Notes: generated by a model from the letters alone, not told the origin. A stretch of 11,678 nucleotides of DNA from Baffinella frigidus (GCA_026770585.1 MU646707.1:355115-366792), one strand, 5' to 3'. Counted from the stretch's first letter, positions 5,828 through 11,497 are shown. A program made the numbers and translations.

Positions 5828-5883
5828 AGTGAAAAGTCGGTGAGCAGCTTTACAGCTGGGCAGGGACACGGACGTGCAGGTAC
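5828..5883 (+). pseudogene. Decayed copy of the 5451 exon and its donor
   Basis: A GTGAGCAGCTTTACAGCTGGG block followed by GTGCAG|GTACGCTTCCCCACCC mirrors the 3' half of the exon at 5451 and the start of its intron (GTACTCTTCCCCACCC). Downstream GGGCTAnTAnCGTC...CACGTC sequence is also shared. The reading frame is broken upstream by TGA codons. Confidence 0.6.
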
Positions 5884-6039
5884 GCTTCCCCACCCACCCT
5901 TCTTGGGGGGGGTTCGGACTACTACCCTTCGTGGGGGGTTTTCGGGCTACTATCGTCCTCACGTCGCGTATCATCTATCTGTCCACCTGGCTAACAGCGG
6001 TCGTGTTTGACCATTTGGCAAACCCGCCTCCCCCCACCC

Positions 6040-6042
<3 letters not shown>

Positions 6043-6083
<41 letters not shown>

Positions 6084-6210
6084 CGCTCTCTCTCCATCTC
6101 TCTCGCTTTTCCCCCAGTCTTTTTCTCTTGCCCCGCCCCCCCCCTCCTTCTCTCGCTCTCGCTCTCGCTCTCTCTCGCTTTCTCTCTCTCGCTCGCTCGC
6201 TCTCTCTCTC
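6043..6210. repeat. CT/CTCG microsatellite in gene B intron
   Basis: A long pyrimidine tract of CT dinucleotides with CTCG interruptions is broken in the middle by a short non-repeat section (about 6105-6145). It runs into TAAACCCTAAACCCGAACCCAG directly before a copied exon start. Long Ser-Leu or Glu-Arg readings here are repeat artefacts. Confidence 0.95.
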
Positions 6211-6230
6211 TAAACCCTAAACCCGAACCC

Positions 6231-6290
6231 AGGACTACACCAACGCGCTCCGCCTCGGCGCGGCCTGGCGCAAGCTCTCCCAAGAGGGCC
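6231..6290 (+). pseudogene. 60-bp duplicate of the start of exon 6382
   Basis: AGGACTACACC... is the same as 6380-6439 apart from a single substitution (CGCG for CGCC), then breaks off after AAGAGGGCCC. The copy has its own AG acceptor, here supplied by a telomere-like CCCGAACCCAG. It lacks a donor, so splicing to it would lead into a short read-through. The near identity implies a recent duplication. Confidence 0.8.
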
Positions 6291-6381
6291 CTTGGCGTAC
6301 AGCGGTCGTGTTTGACAATTTACTAAACCTGGCGTACAGCGGTCGTGTTTAACAATTCATCAACGCTCTCCCCCCTGGCAG

Positions 6382-6606
6382 GACTACACCAACGCCCTCC
6401 GCCTCGGCGCGGCCTGGCGCAAGCTCTCCCAAGAGGGCACCTCCAACCCGTACATCCACATGCCGGGGGAGTCGTGGGGGGGGGACGCGAAGAGCGGCGC
6501 GGGGGCGTACAACGTGCGCGGGCGGGCGGGGGGCGTGAGGCGCGCGGTGCAGTCGCTGGCTGCTGAGCAGGAGGCGTCGCAGGAGGAGCAGGAGGAGGAG
6601 GAGGAG
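6382..6606 (+). CDS. Gene B exon: Asp-Tyr-Thr-Asn...poly-Glu segment
   Basis: CCCCTGGCAG (ending 6381) and GAGGAG|GTAACC bound 75 codons, phase 0 at both ends. The segment starts Asp-Tyr-Thr-Asn-Ala-Leu-Arg-Leu-Gly-Ala-Ala-Trp-Arg-Lys, continues Pro-Tyr-Ile-His-Met-Pro-Gly-Glu-Ser-Trp-Gly-Gly, then a Gly/Arg-rich part, and ends in a Gln/Glu-rich helix-like tail with five terminal Glu. No cysteines. The amino-acid mix and GC-ending codons make it a confident coding segment. Its 5' 60 bp are duplicated upstream. No family recognised. Confidence 0.8.
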
Positions 6607-6888
6607 GTAACCCCCGAAACTCGAAACCCGAAACCCGAAACTCGAAACCCGAAACCCTGAACCCCAAATCCGAAACCCTACACCCTACACACCAAACCCC
6701 AAACCCCAAACCCCAAACCCCAAACCCCAAACCCCAAACCCCAAACCCCAAACACTCGACCCCAAACCCTAAACACTCAACCCGAAACCCTCAACCTTAA
6801 ACCCGAAACCCCAAACCCCAAACCCCAAACCCAAAATCCAAAACCCAAAACCCAAAACCCAAAACCCAAAACCCAAAACCCAAAGCAG
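6607..6888 (+). repeat. Gene B intron made of telomere-like heptamers
   Basis: A complete GTAACC...CAAAGCAG intron of 282 nt consists almost entirely of telomere-like units. Successive blocks use different variants: CCCGAAA/CTCGAAA (about 6612-6655), CCCCAAA in a run of nine or so (about 6694-6752), mixed CCCTAAA/CTCAACC, and CCCAAAA in a run of about seven (6834-6884). The C-rich units may supply the pyrimidine tract. Phase is 0 on both sides. Confidence 0.85.
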
Positions 6889-6943
6889 GAGCAGGAGCCG
6901 GAGTATGAGTTCCCGATGGCGCGCGGGGTGCTGCAGGGGGGGG
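6889..6943 (+). CDS. Gene B mini-exon between two telomere-repeat introns
   Basis: CAAAGCAG opens 18 codons plus one base: Glu-Gln-Glu-Pro-Glu-Tyr-Glu-Phe-Pro-Met-Ala-Arg-Gly-Val-Leu-Gln-Gly-Gly, ending G|GTACACC in phase 1. It continues the acidic run of the previous exon and matches the phase of the final exon. An alternative acceptor three bases earlier (CAAAG|CAG) would add one Gln. Unlike its flanks it contains no telomere-like units, which strongly suggests selection for coding. Confidence 0.75.
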
Positions 6944-7218
6944 GTACACCCCAAACCCCAAACCCTAAACCCTGAACCCCCAACCCTGAACCCCCAACCC
7001 TAAACCCTGAACCCTAAACCCTAAACCCTAAACTCTAAACCCTGAACCCTAAACCCTAAACCCTAAACCCCAAACCCCAAACCCTAAGCCCTAAACCCTA
7101 AACCTTAAAACCCTAAACCCCAAACCCCAAACCCCAAAACCTGAACCCCAAACCCCAAACCCCAAACCCCAAATCCCAATCCCCACACGCCCCAAACCCT
7201 ACACCCCAAACCCCGCAG
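6944..7218 (+). repeat. Second gene B intron made of telomere-like heptamers
   Basis: A GTACACC...CCCCGCAG intron of 275 nt. Its body is CCCTAAA and CCCTGAA units (about 6960-7110) passing into CCCCAAA units (about 7110-7170), with a short CCCACACGCCCC interruption near 7185. Phase 1 on both sides, joining G with GG into a Gly codon. Confidence 0.85.
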
Positions 7219-7484
7219 GGAACGGAGTCGGGCGGCCAGCGCAGGCGGGGCGGGACCCTATCAACGACCGCCCCCTCCTCGAAACAGACCCGAACCGCGC
7301 TGGGTACAACCGCCTGTCCCCCGAGGCGGCGGTGCGCCAGATGCGGTGGGACACTCGCCCGAATTCCAAGGCGCATCTGGAGGAGGGGCGCCATATCCTC
7401 GCGGGGCCGTGGAAGGATAACGCGGAGGCTCCCAAGGTGGACGCTGGATCGCAGCGGCTGATGGATGCGGGTGTGAACGTCTAG
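7219..7484 (+). CDS. Gene B terminal exon
   Basis: After CCCCGCAG the exon supplies two bases to a split Gly codon, then 87 codons to TAG at 7482-7484. It reads Asn-Gly-Val-Gly-Arg-Pro-Ala-Gln, Asp-Pro-Ile-Asn-Asp-Arg-Pro-Leu-Leu-Glu, Gly-Tyr-Asn-Arg-Leu-Ser-Pro-Glu-Ala-Ala-Val-Arg-Gln-Met-Arg-Trp, and ends Met-Asp-Ala-Gly-Val-Asn-Val. It is polar, soluble-looking and free of Cys, without a membrane anchor or an evident retention signal. Exact phase agreement with the preceding exon and strong codon bias make this a secure 3' end. No family recognised; a search with this segment plus exons 1989 and 6382 would be the best probe. Confidence 0.8.
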
Positions 7485-7570
7485 TGGATACGTCTGGGTC
7501 GTTTGACCAGGTCGTAATCTGGTACAAATCCACTGGTTTTACAGTGAATTCCCTACCTCGAGACGTATCC
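7485..7570. repeat. Short inverted repeats just after the gene B stop
   Basis: GGATACGTCT (about 7487-7496) pairs with AGACGTATCC (7561-7570), and AGTGGAT with ATCCACT inside it. The segment would form the start of the 3' UTR. No AATAAA signal is visible nearby. Confidence 0.6.
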
Positions 7571-7664
7571 CTTAAGTGGCCAGTAGGCTCATACGTCCTA
7601 CTGTAGGGCCCTAGGACCAGCCTAGGACCTCAGGCCCCCAAATTTGGAGGCCTGGTCACTTAAG
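7571..7664. mobile_element. 94-bp palindromic MITE-like element
   Basis: CTTAAGTGGCCAG (7571-7583) and the complement of CTTAAGTGACCAG (7652-7664) form 13-bp ends with one mismatch. The interior holds CCTACTGTAGGGCCCTAGGACC and a repeated CTAGGACC, a word set shared with the cores of the elements at 8057 and 8537. No clear target-site duplication. Confidence 0.55.
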
Positions 7665-8056
7665 AGATAGCCGCTAGAGGCTGTGGGTGTCGCGCGAGGG
7701 ATGGTGTGGGATAGGCCCGCTGAGAGGTAGGAGGGGATGAGTAAACAACATCGAGCTCAGTCAAGGTGTGCGGCGCTGCGTTGGTGGGGGGGGGGTGAGA
7801 GCCACCAGCCCTCCGAAGCGATGAGTGTTGATCGTGTGGGTCTGGCGGGTGTATGCACCAGGGGGTTGCCGACTCCCGGCAGCCAAAGTCCCTTGAATGC
7901 ACGATCGAAACACTTGCATTCGGGGGGCTGGTGGGAGGGGAGAGGAGGAGTACATGTATCCCAGGCTAGTCCTGACAGGAGGGGTGCGAATCGCGGCTGT
8001 GGCGCATGGAAGCGGTGCCATCGCACGCCCTGTTATGGTCCTACCGCGCTAGGGTT
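7665..8056. other. Region without recognised genes
   Basis: I find no splice-bounded coding segment with the codon character of gene B. Open frames exist on both strands but have no recognisable motifs. A 7-bp inverted repeat, TGAATGCA...TGCATTC, occurs near 7893-7921, and an 8-base G run at about 7789. Confidence 0.5.
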
Positions 8057-8177
8057 TACAGGGGTACCTCGCTCATAAGAAACTGCCACTCCCTAAGACC
8101 CTACAGTAGGCCTATGCCTAGGGCCCTATGGTGGTCCTAGGAGGAGGGCGCTTTCTTATGAGCGAGGTACCCCTGTA
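8057..8177. mobile_element. 121-bp MITE with perfect 26-bp inverted ends
   Basis: TACAGGGGTACCTCGCTCAT and six further bases (8057-8082) are exactly complementary to 8152-8177. The core (about 8090-8145) is rich in CCTAGG, GGGCCC and TAGGCCTA palindromes. It lies between TAGGGTTTA on the left and TAGGGTTAC on the right: either a TA duplication or an imperfect 8-bp duplication such as hAT elements with CAGGG ends produce. It codes for nothing. A relative lies at 8537-8705 in opposite orientation. Confidence 0.85.
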
Positions 8178-8536
8178 GGGTTACAGCTGCAGGACCTAGG
8201 GACCCCAGCCCCGGAACCCTCCTGCAGCTTGCTGGCGCCGCGCGTGTTGGCTGTGCCGCCCGCCTTAGGAAAGGGGGCGGGCCCGCCGCAGGAAGGGAGA
8301 TAGGCCCACGGCGCCAGTCCTCGCATTCCCTCGCATCACAACACATTTACTGTCCCAACCGCAGGCCTCCCTGCCGCACGCAACCACTCTCCCTCGCGCT
8401 ACACTGCGCCGCGCGCCTCACGCCCGCCACACGGCAGCAAGCAACGTCACTCCCGCGGCCAGCAGCAGACCCTGCTCCCGGGAGAGAACGCCAGAGTGTT
8501 AGGACCAGGCGTAGGATCGCCCCGTCTCGGGACAGG
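8178..8536. other. Spacer between two MITEs, no recognised gene
   Basis: Contains a 10-bp inverted repeat, AGCTGCAGGA (8185-8194) with TCCTGCAGCT (8220-8229). The rest is GC-rich without a supported coding segment on either strand. Confidence 0.5.
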
Positions 8537-8705
8537 TACAGGGGTACCGAGCTGATAAGAAACTGCCCCCTCCCCCTAGGACCACCATACGGCCCTAGGC
8601 ATAGGCCTACTGTAGGGTCCTATCTGAGAAAAGAATTGATAAAAAGTATTAAGAGGAAACATAAGGAAGGGGGTGTCAGTTTGTTATGAGCGAGGTACCC
8701 CTGTA
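8537..8705. mobile_element. 169-bp MITE, inverted relative of the 8057 element
   Basis: The ends begin TACAGGGGTACC and close GGTACCCCTGTA. The left end has a few mismatches (CCGAGCTGATAAG against CCTCGCTCATAAG). The left core (about 8570-8622) is the reverse complement of the 8057 element core with few differences. The right half holds an AT-rich insert of about 50 bp (AAAGAATTGATAAAAAGTATT) that the first element lacks. TA is present directly at both ends. Confidence 0.8.
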
Positions 8706-9170
8706 GCCCGGGGAAGCTGCTCTGCTCTGAATCGCAGAGCATCGGAGGGGACGGGTCTGAATATCATCGGAGAGAAGGGGGGGGGGTGGCCCTGAGGGAC
8801 ACCATCGGAGGGAAGGGGGGCTCTTAATCGCAGAATATCGAAGGGACGGGGGGGGGGCAGACCGAGAGGGGCGCGGCAGGGCGCGCGGCCACACTGCATG
8901 GCGCGCCGTGCAGGGGGTACACCCGGTTTGGTGGAGCCATTTTCCACGATATGTTGGTAACTTTTCGTTCACGGTGTCCAGTCTTACCCCCTTTTCTGAA
9001 AACAACGGCTTGATCGTGTCCAATTTCGCTGCCATTCGTGCCAATTTTGAGGGGGGGGGTCGTTGGGAAATGGCATCGGAGGGAGGGGGGGGGAGGGGTG
9101 CAGACCGAGATGGACGCGGCAGGGCGTGCGGCTGCACTGCATGGCGCGCCGTGCAAGGGGTACACCCGCC
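8706..9170. repeat. Direct 69-bp repeat pair with GGCGCGCC palindrome
   Basis: 8857-8925 and 9100-9168 are about 90 percent identical (offset 243). Each holds a near-perfect palindrome around GGCGCGCC (CTGCATGGCGCGCCGTGCAG at 8894-8913). CATCGGAGGG-type G-rich blocks precede both. The unique 120 bp between them carry a short inverted repeat, GCCATTTTCC/GGGAAATGGC. No gene is supported. Confidence 0.75.
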
Positions 9171-9842
9171 CCTCAGGGAACCTGCACACCCCCGCTCGTC
9201 AGGTCCACCTCCACATCGGTTGCTCGCGAATAAGGACACGCACCGGCCCTACACTCGCCCATCGGGCAACCTGGTGAAGGGTTGAGGGTTCACTTCACCC
9301 GGTTCAGCCCCTGCCAGCCGTGAGGGCCAACTCCAGACCGTGCTGGTGTGTGGGGGGGGGGGGGGGTAAGAAGGAGCATAGGAATACCCTAGGGAGAGTG
9401 TGCGTCCGTCTTCGCGAAGAACCTCTGTACCGTTCCCCGGGGGGGGTAAGAGAGAGCTGGGAGCAACGCGACTAACTCGGCAGCGGCGCGTGACGCGGCA
9501 CGAATGCACCTCCTCTGCGGCACGAGCAACACCACTAGGGCGGTCACTTGACCAAACAGCGGAGTTCCCCGAGGGGAGGAGGTGCATTCTGCACACCGCG
9601 GGAAGGGTGGTCCTAAGCATACGCAACCTCCTGACGGCGTGCGGGAGAAACCCACCCTGTGAATCCTCCCGCAGCCGCCGGGGACGTACGAGACTCCCTC
9701 GGCTCTCGACTGATCCGCACTGGTTCTGCACCAAAGGACGGACGGACAAGTGCTGGGCCAAGATAAAAATAAAGAATAAGTCGGGAGAAAGGCCATAATA
9801 AATCAATGGTCCGGAAAGAGGCGTTTTGAGTCTCGGGGTTGA
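9171..9842. other. Region without recognised gene; 14-bp inverted repeat and AT-rich patch
   Basis: GAATGCACCTCCTC (9502-9515) and its exact complement (9576-9589) flank a 60-bp spacer. An AT-rich patch with AATAAA-like words (AAAAATAAAGAATAAG, about 9763-9780) stands out from the GC-rich surroundings and could be a polyadenylation region or retroposon tail. Open frames cross the area on both strands but show no motif or splice evidence. Confidence 0.45.
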
Positions 9843-9916
9843 GCGTTTAGGGTCTAGGGTCTAGGGTCTAGGGTCTAAGGTCTAGGGTCTAGGGTCTAGG
9901 GTCTAGGGTCTAGGGT
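9843..9916. repeat. TCTAGGG variant telomere-like array, abutting gene C stop
   Basis: About nine GGGTCTA units, one reading GGTCTAA. On the minus strand the array reads CCCTAGA and its first CCCTAG contains the gene C stop codon (9910-9912), so the array forms the beginning of the 3' UTR. Confidence 0.9.
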
Positions 9917-10032
9917 GCATGGTCTCGGGCGTACGTGGGAGTGACGCCGCGCTCCTTCTTGGGCTTGTAGCAGCCCTTCTTCACGGAGTTGCACACGCAG
10001 TGCACCTTCTCCATGCAGAACCGATACACCAG
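9910..10032 (-). CDS. Gene C terminal exon, cysteine-rich
   Basis: On the minus strand CCCCCGCAG precedes Leu-Val-Tyr-Arg-Phe-Cys-Met-Glu-Lys-Val-His-Cys-Val-Cys-Asn-Ser-Val. Lys-Lys-Gly-Cys-Tyr-Lys-Pro-Lys-Lys-Glu-Arg follows, and the exon ends Arg-Asp-His-Ala-Pro-TAG, 40 residues plus stop. Cysteines are spaced C-x5-C-x1-C-x6-C in a basic context, suggesting a small disulfide-rich, probably secreted region. It enters in phase 0, matching the donor of the exon at 11212-11274. The near-exact conservation of the first 20 codons in a copy at 10303-10365, with mostly silent changes, supports coding. Family not recognised. Confidence 0.7.
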   Translation of the reverse strand: MVYRFCMEKVHCVCNSVKKGCYKPKKERGVTPTYARDHAP

Positions 10033-10302
10033 CTGCGGGGGGCACCACCGTTTAACCTCCAAGAATACGGTAGGCCGTCCGTAGAGTTCGGCCTGTCCAA
10101 GACTACGGTAGGCCGTCCGGGACACAGGGTCGTTGTGCCCTGCTTCGCCGAGTGGCACCACCAGCTGCGGGGGACACCACCGTGAGTTGAGAAGGGGGGG
10201 CTATGTACCATACACCGGACTACCAAAGGATTCCGTGGATAACACACGCGTGGATAATCCATAAGACCCTACGGTAGGCTGTCCGTAGGGACACAGGGTC
10301 GG
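10033..10302. repeat. Three TACGGTAGGCCGTCC-type repeats and acceptor copy
   Basis: AAGA(A/C)TACGGTAGGCCGTCCG occurs at about 10060 and 10102, and a variant at 10264 (AAGACCCTACGGTAGGCTGTCC); two copies are followed by GGGACACAGGGTCG. The CCAGCTGCGGGGG(G/A)CACCACCG acceptor block of the terminal exon recurs at about 10160-10182 with only the first six exon bases. This is intronic to gene C. Confidence 0.7.
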
Positions 10303-10365
10303 TCAGCCCTTCTTGACTGAGTTGCACACGCAGTGCACCTTCTCCATACAGAAGCGGTACACCAG
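10303..10365 (-). CDS. Duplicate or alternative terminal exon of gene C
   Basis: Downstream (minus strand) of AACCCCGCAG, 20 codons encode Leu-Val-Tyr-Arg-Phe-Cys-Met-Glu-Lys-Val-His-Cys-Val-Cys and then Asn-Ser-Val-Lys-Lys-Gly, the same as the exon at 10032. It then stops at TGA where the other copy reads Cys. The differences between copies are mostly synonymous third positions. Its acceptor pyrimidine tract comes from a telomere-like array. It might be a functional alternative 3' exon giving a shorter tail, or a truncated dead copy. Confidence 0.5.
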   Translation of the reverse strand: MVYRFCMEKVHCVCNSVKKG

Positions 10366-10370
10366 CTGCG

Positions 10371-10463
10371 GGGTTGGGGATTGGGGTTTAGGGTGTAGGG
10401 TTTAGGGTTGAGGGTTGAGGGTTGAGGGTTTGGGGTTTAGGGTTTAGGGTTTAGGGTTTAGGG
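10371..10463. repeat. TTTAGGG/TTGAGGG interstitial telomere-like array in gene C intron
   Basis: Mixed TTTAGGG, TTGAGGG and TTGGGG units. On the transcribed (minus) strand it reads CCCTAAA...CCCCAACCCC and directly precedes the GCAG acceptor of the duplicate terminal exon. Confidence 0.9.
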
Positions 10464-10700
10464 GGAACCCACTCTTTGTTGAGGGGGGGGGGCACTATGA
10501 ATTCGGGGAGGGGCACTTTCCGATGAATCAGTGACCAGGCGGGAGGGTTCTGGGCGCTGAGCTGGTGTATGCATCACGGCACCGTCTGTTTTCAGACGAC
10601 GAATCTCGTGAGGCAGGTCTCTGCTGCTACGATCAACGATTTCATGTGAAAGCCCTGCGGCCCACTGTAGTCGAGTCCCGCAAGAAAACTATTCAGAAGT
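10464..10700. other. Gene C intron sequence, no further feature
   Basis: Apart from an 8-10 base G run near 10481-10491 I see no structure. A frame is open on the plus strand from 10565 but it lies within the minus-strand intron and overlaps the duplicated segment. Confidence 0.4.
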
Positions 10701-10771
10701 CGAGGAGTGTTCGGGCGAGGTTGAGATCGTGCGTCAAGCGGGGGGAGGCACGAGTCCCGCACCTCAGGATC

Positions 10772-10832
10772 GGTTTAGGGTTTAGGATTAGCCCTAAACC
10801 CTAACCCTAACTAACCCTAACCCTAACCCTGA
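10772..10832. repeat. Head-to-head telomere-like repeats
   Basis: GGTTTAGGGTTTAGGATTAG is followed at once by CCCTAAACCCTAACCC units, so the G-rich and C-rich orientations meet near 10791. The units shift from 7-mers (TTTAGGG) to 6-mers (CCCTAA). Confidence 0.85.
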
Positions 10833-10847
10833 ACGAGGGCGTGCAGA

Positions 10848-10867
10848 TCAGGATCGACGTTGCAGAA
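10848..10867 (-). pseudogene. 20-bp fragment of the gene C exon at 11212
   Basis: On the minus strand, after GAGCCCCAG, it reads Phe-Cys-Asn-Val-Asp-Pro, matching the end of the 11212-11274 exon, then diverges. An AG precedes it and a G|GTTAGG lies downstream, so splicing is conceivable, but most of the exon is absent. Confidence 0.5.
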
Positions 10868-11108
10868 CTGGGGCTCTGACGTGTGCGGGTATCGGTGCAT
10901 TACGATCGATGCCGATAGTAAACGCAGGACGTATAATTCAACGAAGGACGTAATGTCGATAGTCAACATAGGACGTATAATAGTGCCGTACCGCAAGAAC
11001 ATGGCCCCGCAATCGAGGATCGAGGAGTGTTCGGGCTAGGATGAGATCCTGCGTCAAGCGGGGAGGCAAGAGTCCTGCGACTGTCGACTAGGGGTAGGCT
11101 TTTGGTTC

Positions 11109-11191
11109 ACCCCTAAACCCTAACCCTAACCCTAACCCTAACTCTAACCCTAACCCTAACCCTAACCCTAACCCTAACCCTAACCCTAAAC
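11109..11191. repeat. CCCTAA (TTAGGG) hexamer array in gene C intron
   Basis: About thirteen CCCTAA units with a single CCCTAAA at each end and one ACTCTA variant. It starts about 20 nt inside the intron after the GAG|GTGCCC donor (minus strand), so the transcript reads TTAGGG. Confidence 0.95.
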
Positions 11192-11211
11192 GTCAACGAG
11201 GGCGGGGGCAC

Positions 11212-11274
11212 CTCAGGATCGACGTTGCAGAATTTGTTGAAGTAGTACTCGCAGTAGTCGCAGCACGTGTACAC
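11212..11274 (-). CDS. Gene C internal exon, cysteine-rich
   Basis: On the minus strand TGCGGCAG precedes 21 codons encoding Val-Tyr-Thr-Cys-Cys-Asp-Tyr-Cys-Glu-Tyr-Tyr-Phe-Asn-Lys-Phe-Cys and then Asn-Val-Asp-Pro-Glu. The donor is GAG|GTGCCC; phase 0 at both ends. Cysteines are arranged CC-x2-C-x7-C with many aromatics, consistent with a small extracellular disulfide knot. It joins in frame to the terminal exon at 10032 (or to the duplicate at 10365). No family recognised. Confidence 0.65.
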
Positions 11275-11441
11275 CTGCCGCAGAGTGTATTGAGACAAAC
11301 GAAAATTATTGAGACCCCCCCAAATCGCGCAGAGACCGGAATCCAGCCAGGCCCCACATGTAGCACTCGTCAACAACACTCACGGCTATCATGGTGAACA
11401 TGCGGGTACGGCATTAGAGTGCAGGGTTGGCGGCGACATAC

Positions 11442-11497
11442 CCGGGCGGGGGGTGCTCCATGGGTCGACGCTCGGGGTCCAGGATGGTGTGGGGCAT
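11442..11497 (-). CDS. Possible upstream exon of gene C
   Basis: On the minus strand, before a strong GG|GTATGT donor, a frame encodes Met-Pro-His-Thr-Ile-Leu-Asp-Pro-Glu-Arg-Arg-Pro-Met-Glu-His and a Pro run. The frame is open upstream (Ser-Phe-Cys-Tyr before the Met), so the Met need not be a start, and no acceptor is evident. The donor is phase 2 while the next exon needs phase 0; either another exon intervenes or the TAT|GTCGCC site is used. Tentative. Confidence 0.3.

Larger units (their letters stand above)
5987..6364 (+). repeat. Three copies of a 37-nt intronic module near an acceptor
   Basis: CTGGC(T/G)(A/T)ACAGCGGTCGTG-type sequence occurs at 5987-6023, 6292-6328 and 6329-6364, each ending in an A-rich AAAC or CAAC motif. 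The last copy lies just before the pyrimidine tract and CCTGGCAG acceptor of exon 6382. A fourth copy lies on the minus strand upstream of an acceptor in gene A (147-183). TTTAACAATTCATCAAC-type sequence could hold a branch point. Confidence 0.75.
10701..11240. repeat. Tandem segmental duplication (offset 320 bp) in gene C intron
   Basis: CGAGGAGTGTTCGGGC starts at 10701 and 11021. Both copies continue with GAGATC(G/C)TGCGTCAAGCGGGG, then a telomere-like array, AACGAGGGCG and CAGGATCGACGTTGCAGAA. The second copy ends inside the real exon 11212-11274; the first carries only a 20-bp piece of it. Between the copies (about 10868-11000) lies repetitive CGATAGT(A/C)AAC...AGGACGTATAAT sequence. Confidence 0.75.

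Noticed and set aside
5874-6326. Ser/Leu-rich and Glu/Arg-rich frames over the CT repeat
   Set aside because: They are translations of a microsatellite.
8676-9239. 187-codon minus-strand frame with an internally repeated protein segment
   Set aside because: The protein repeat simply mirrors the 69-bp DNA repeats and the frame runs into a MITE end. There is no splice or motif support.
9400-9798. 132-codon plus-strand frame ending near AATAAA-like words
   Set aside because: No recognisable domain, an opposing frame of similar length, an inverted repeat inside, and no splice evidence.
9843-11191. CRISPR array or bacterial iterons from regular repeats
   Set aside because: The repeats are contiguous heptamers or hexamers without spacers, in a spliced eukaryotic context.
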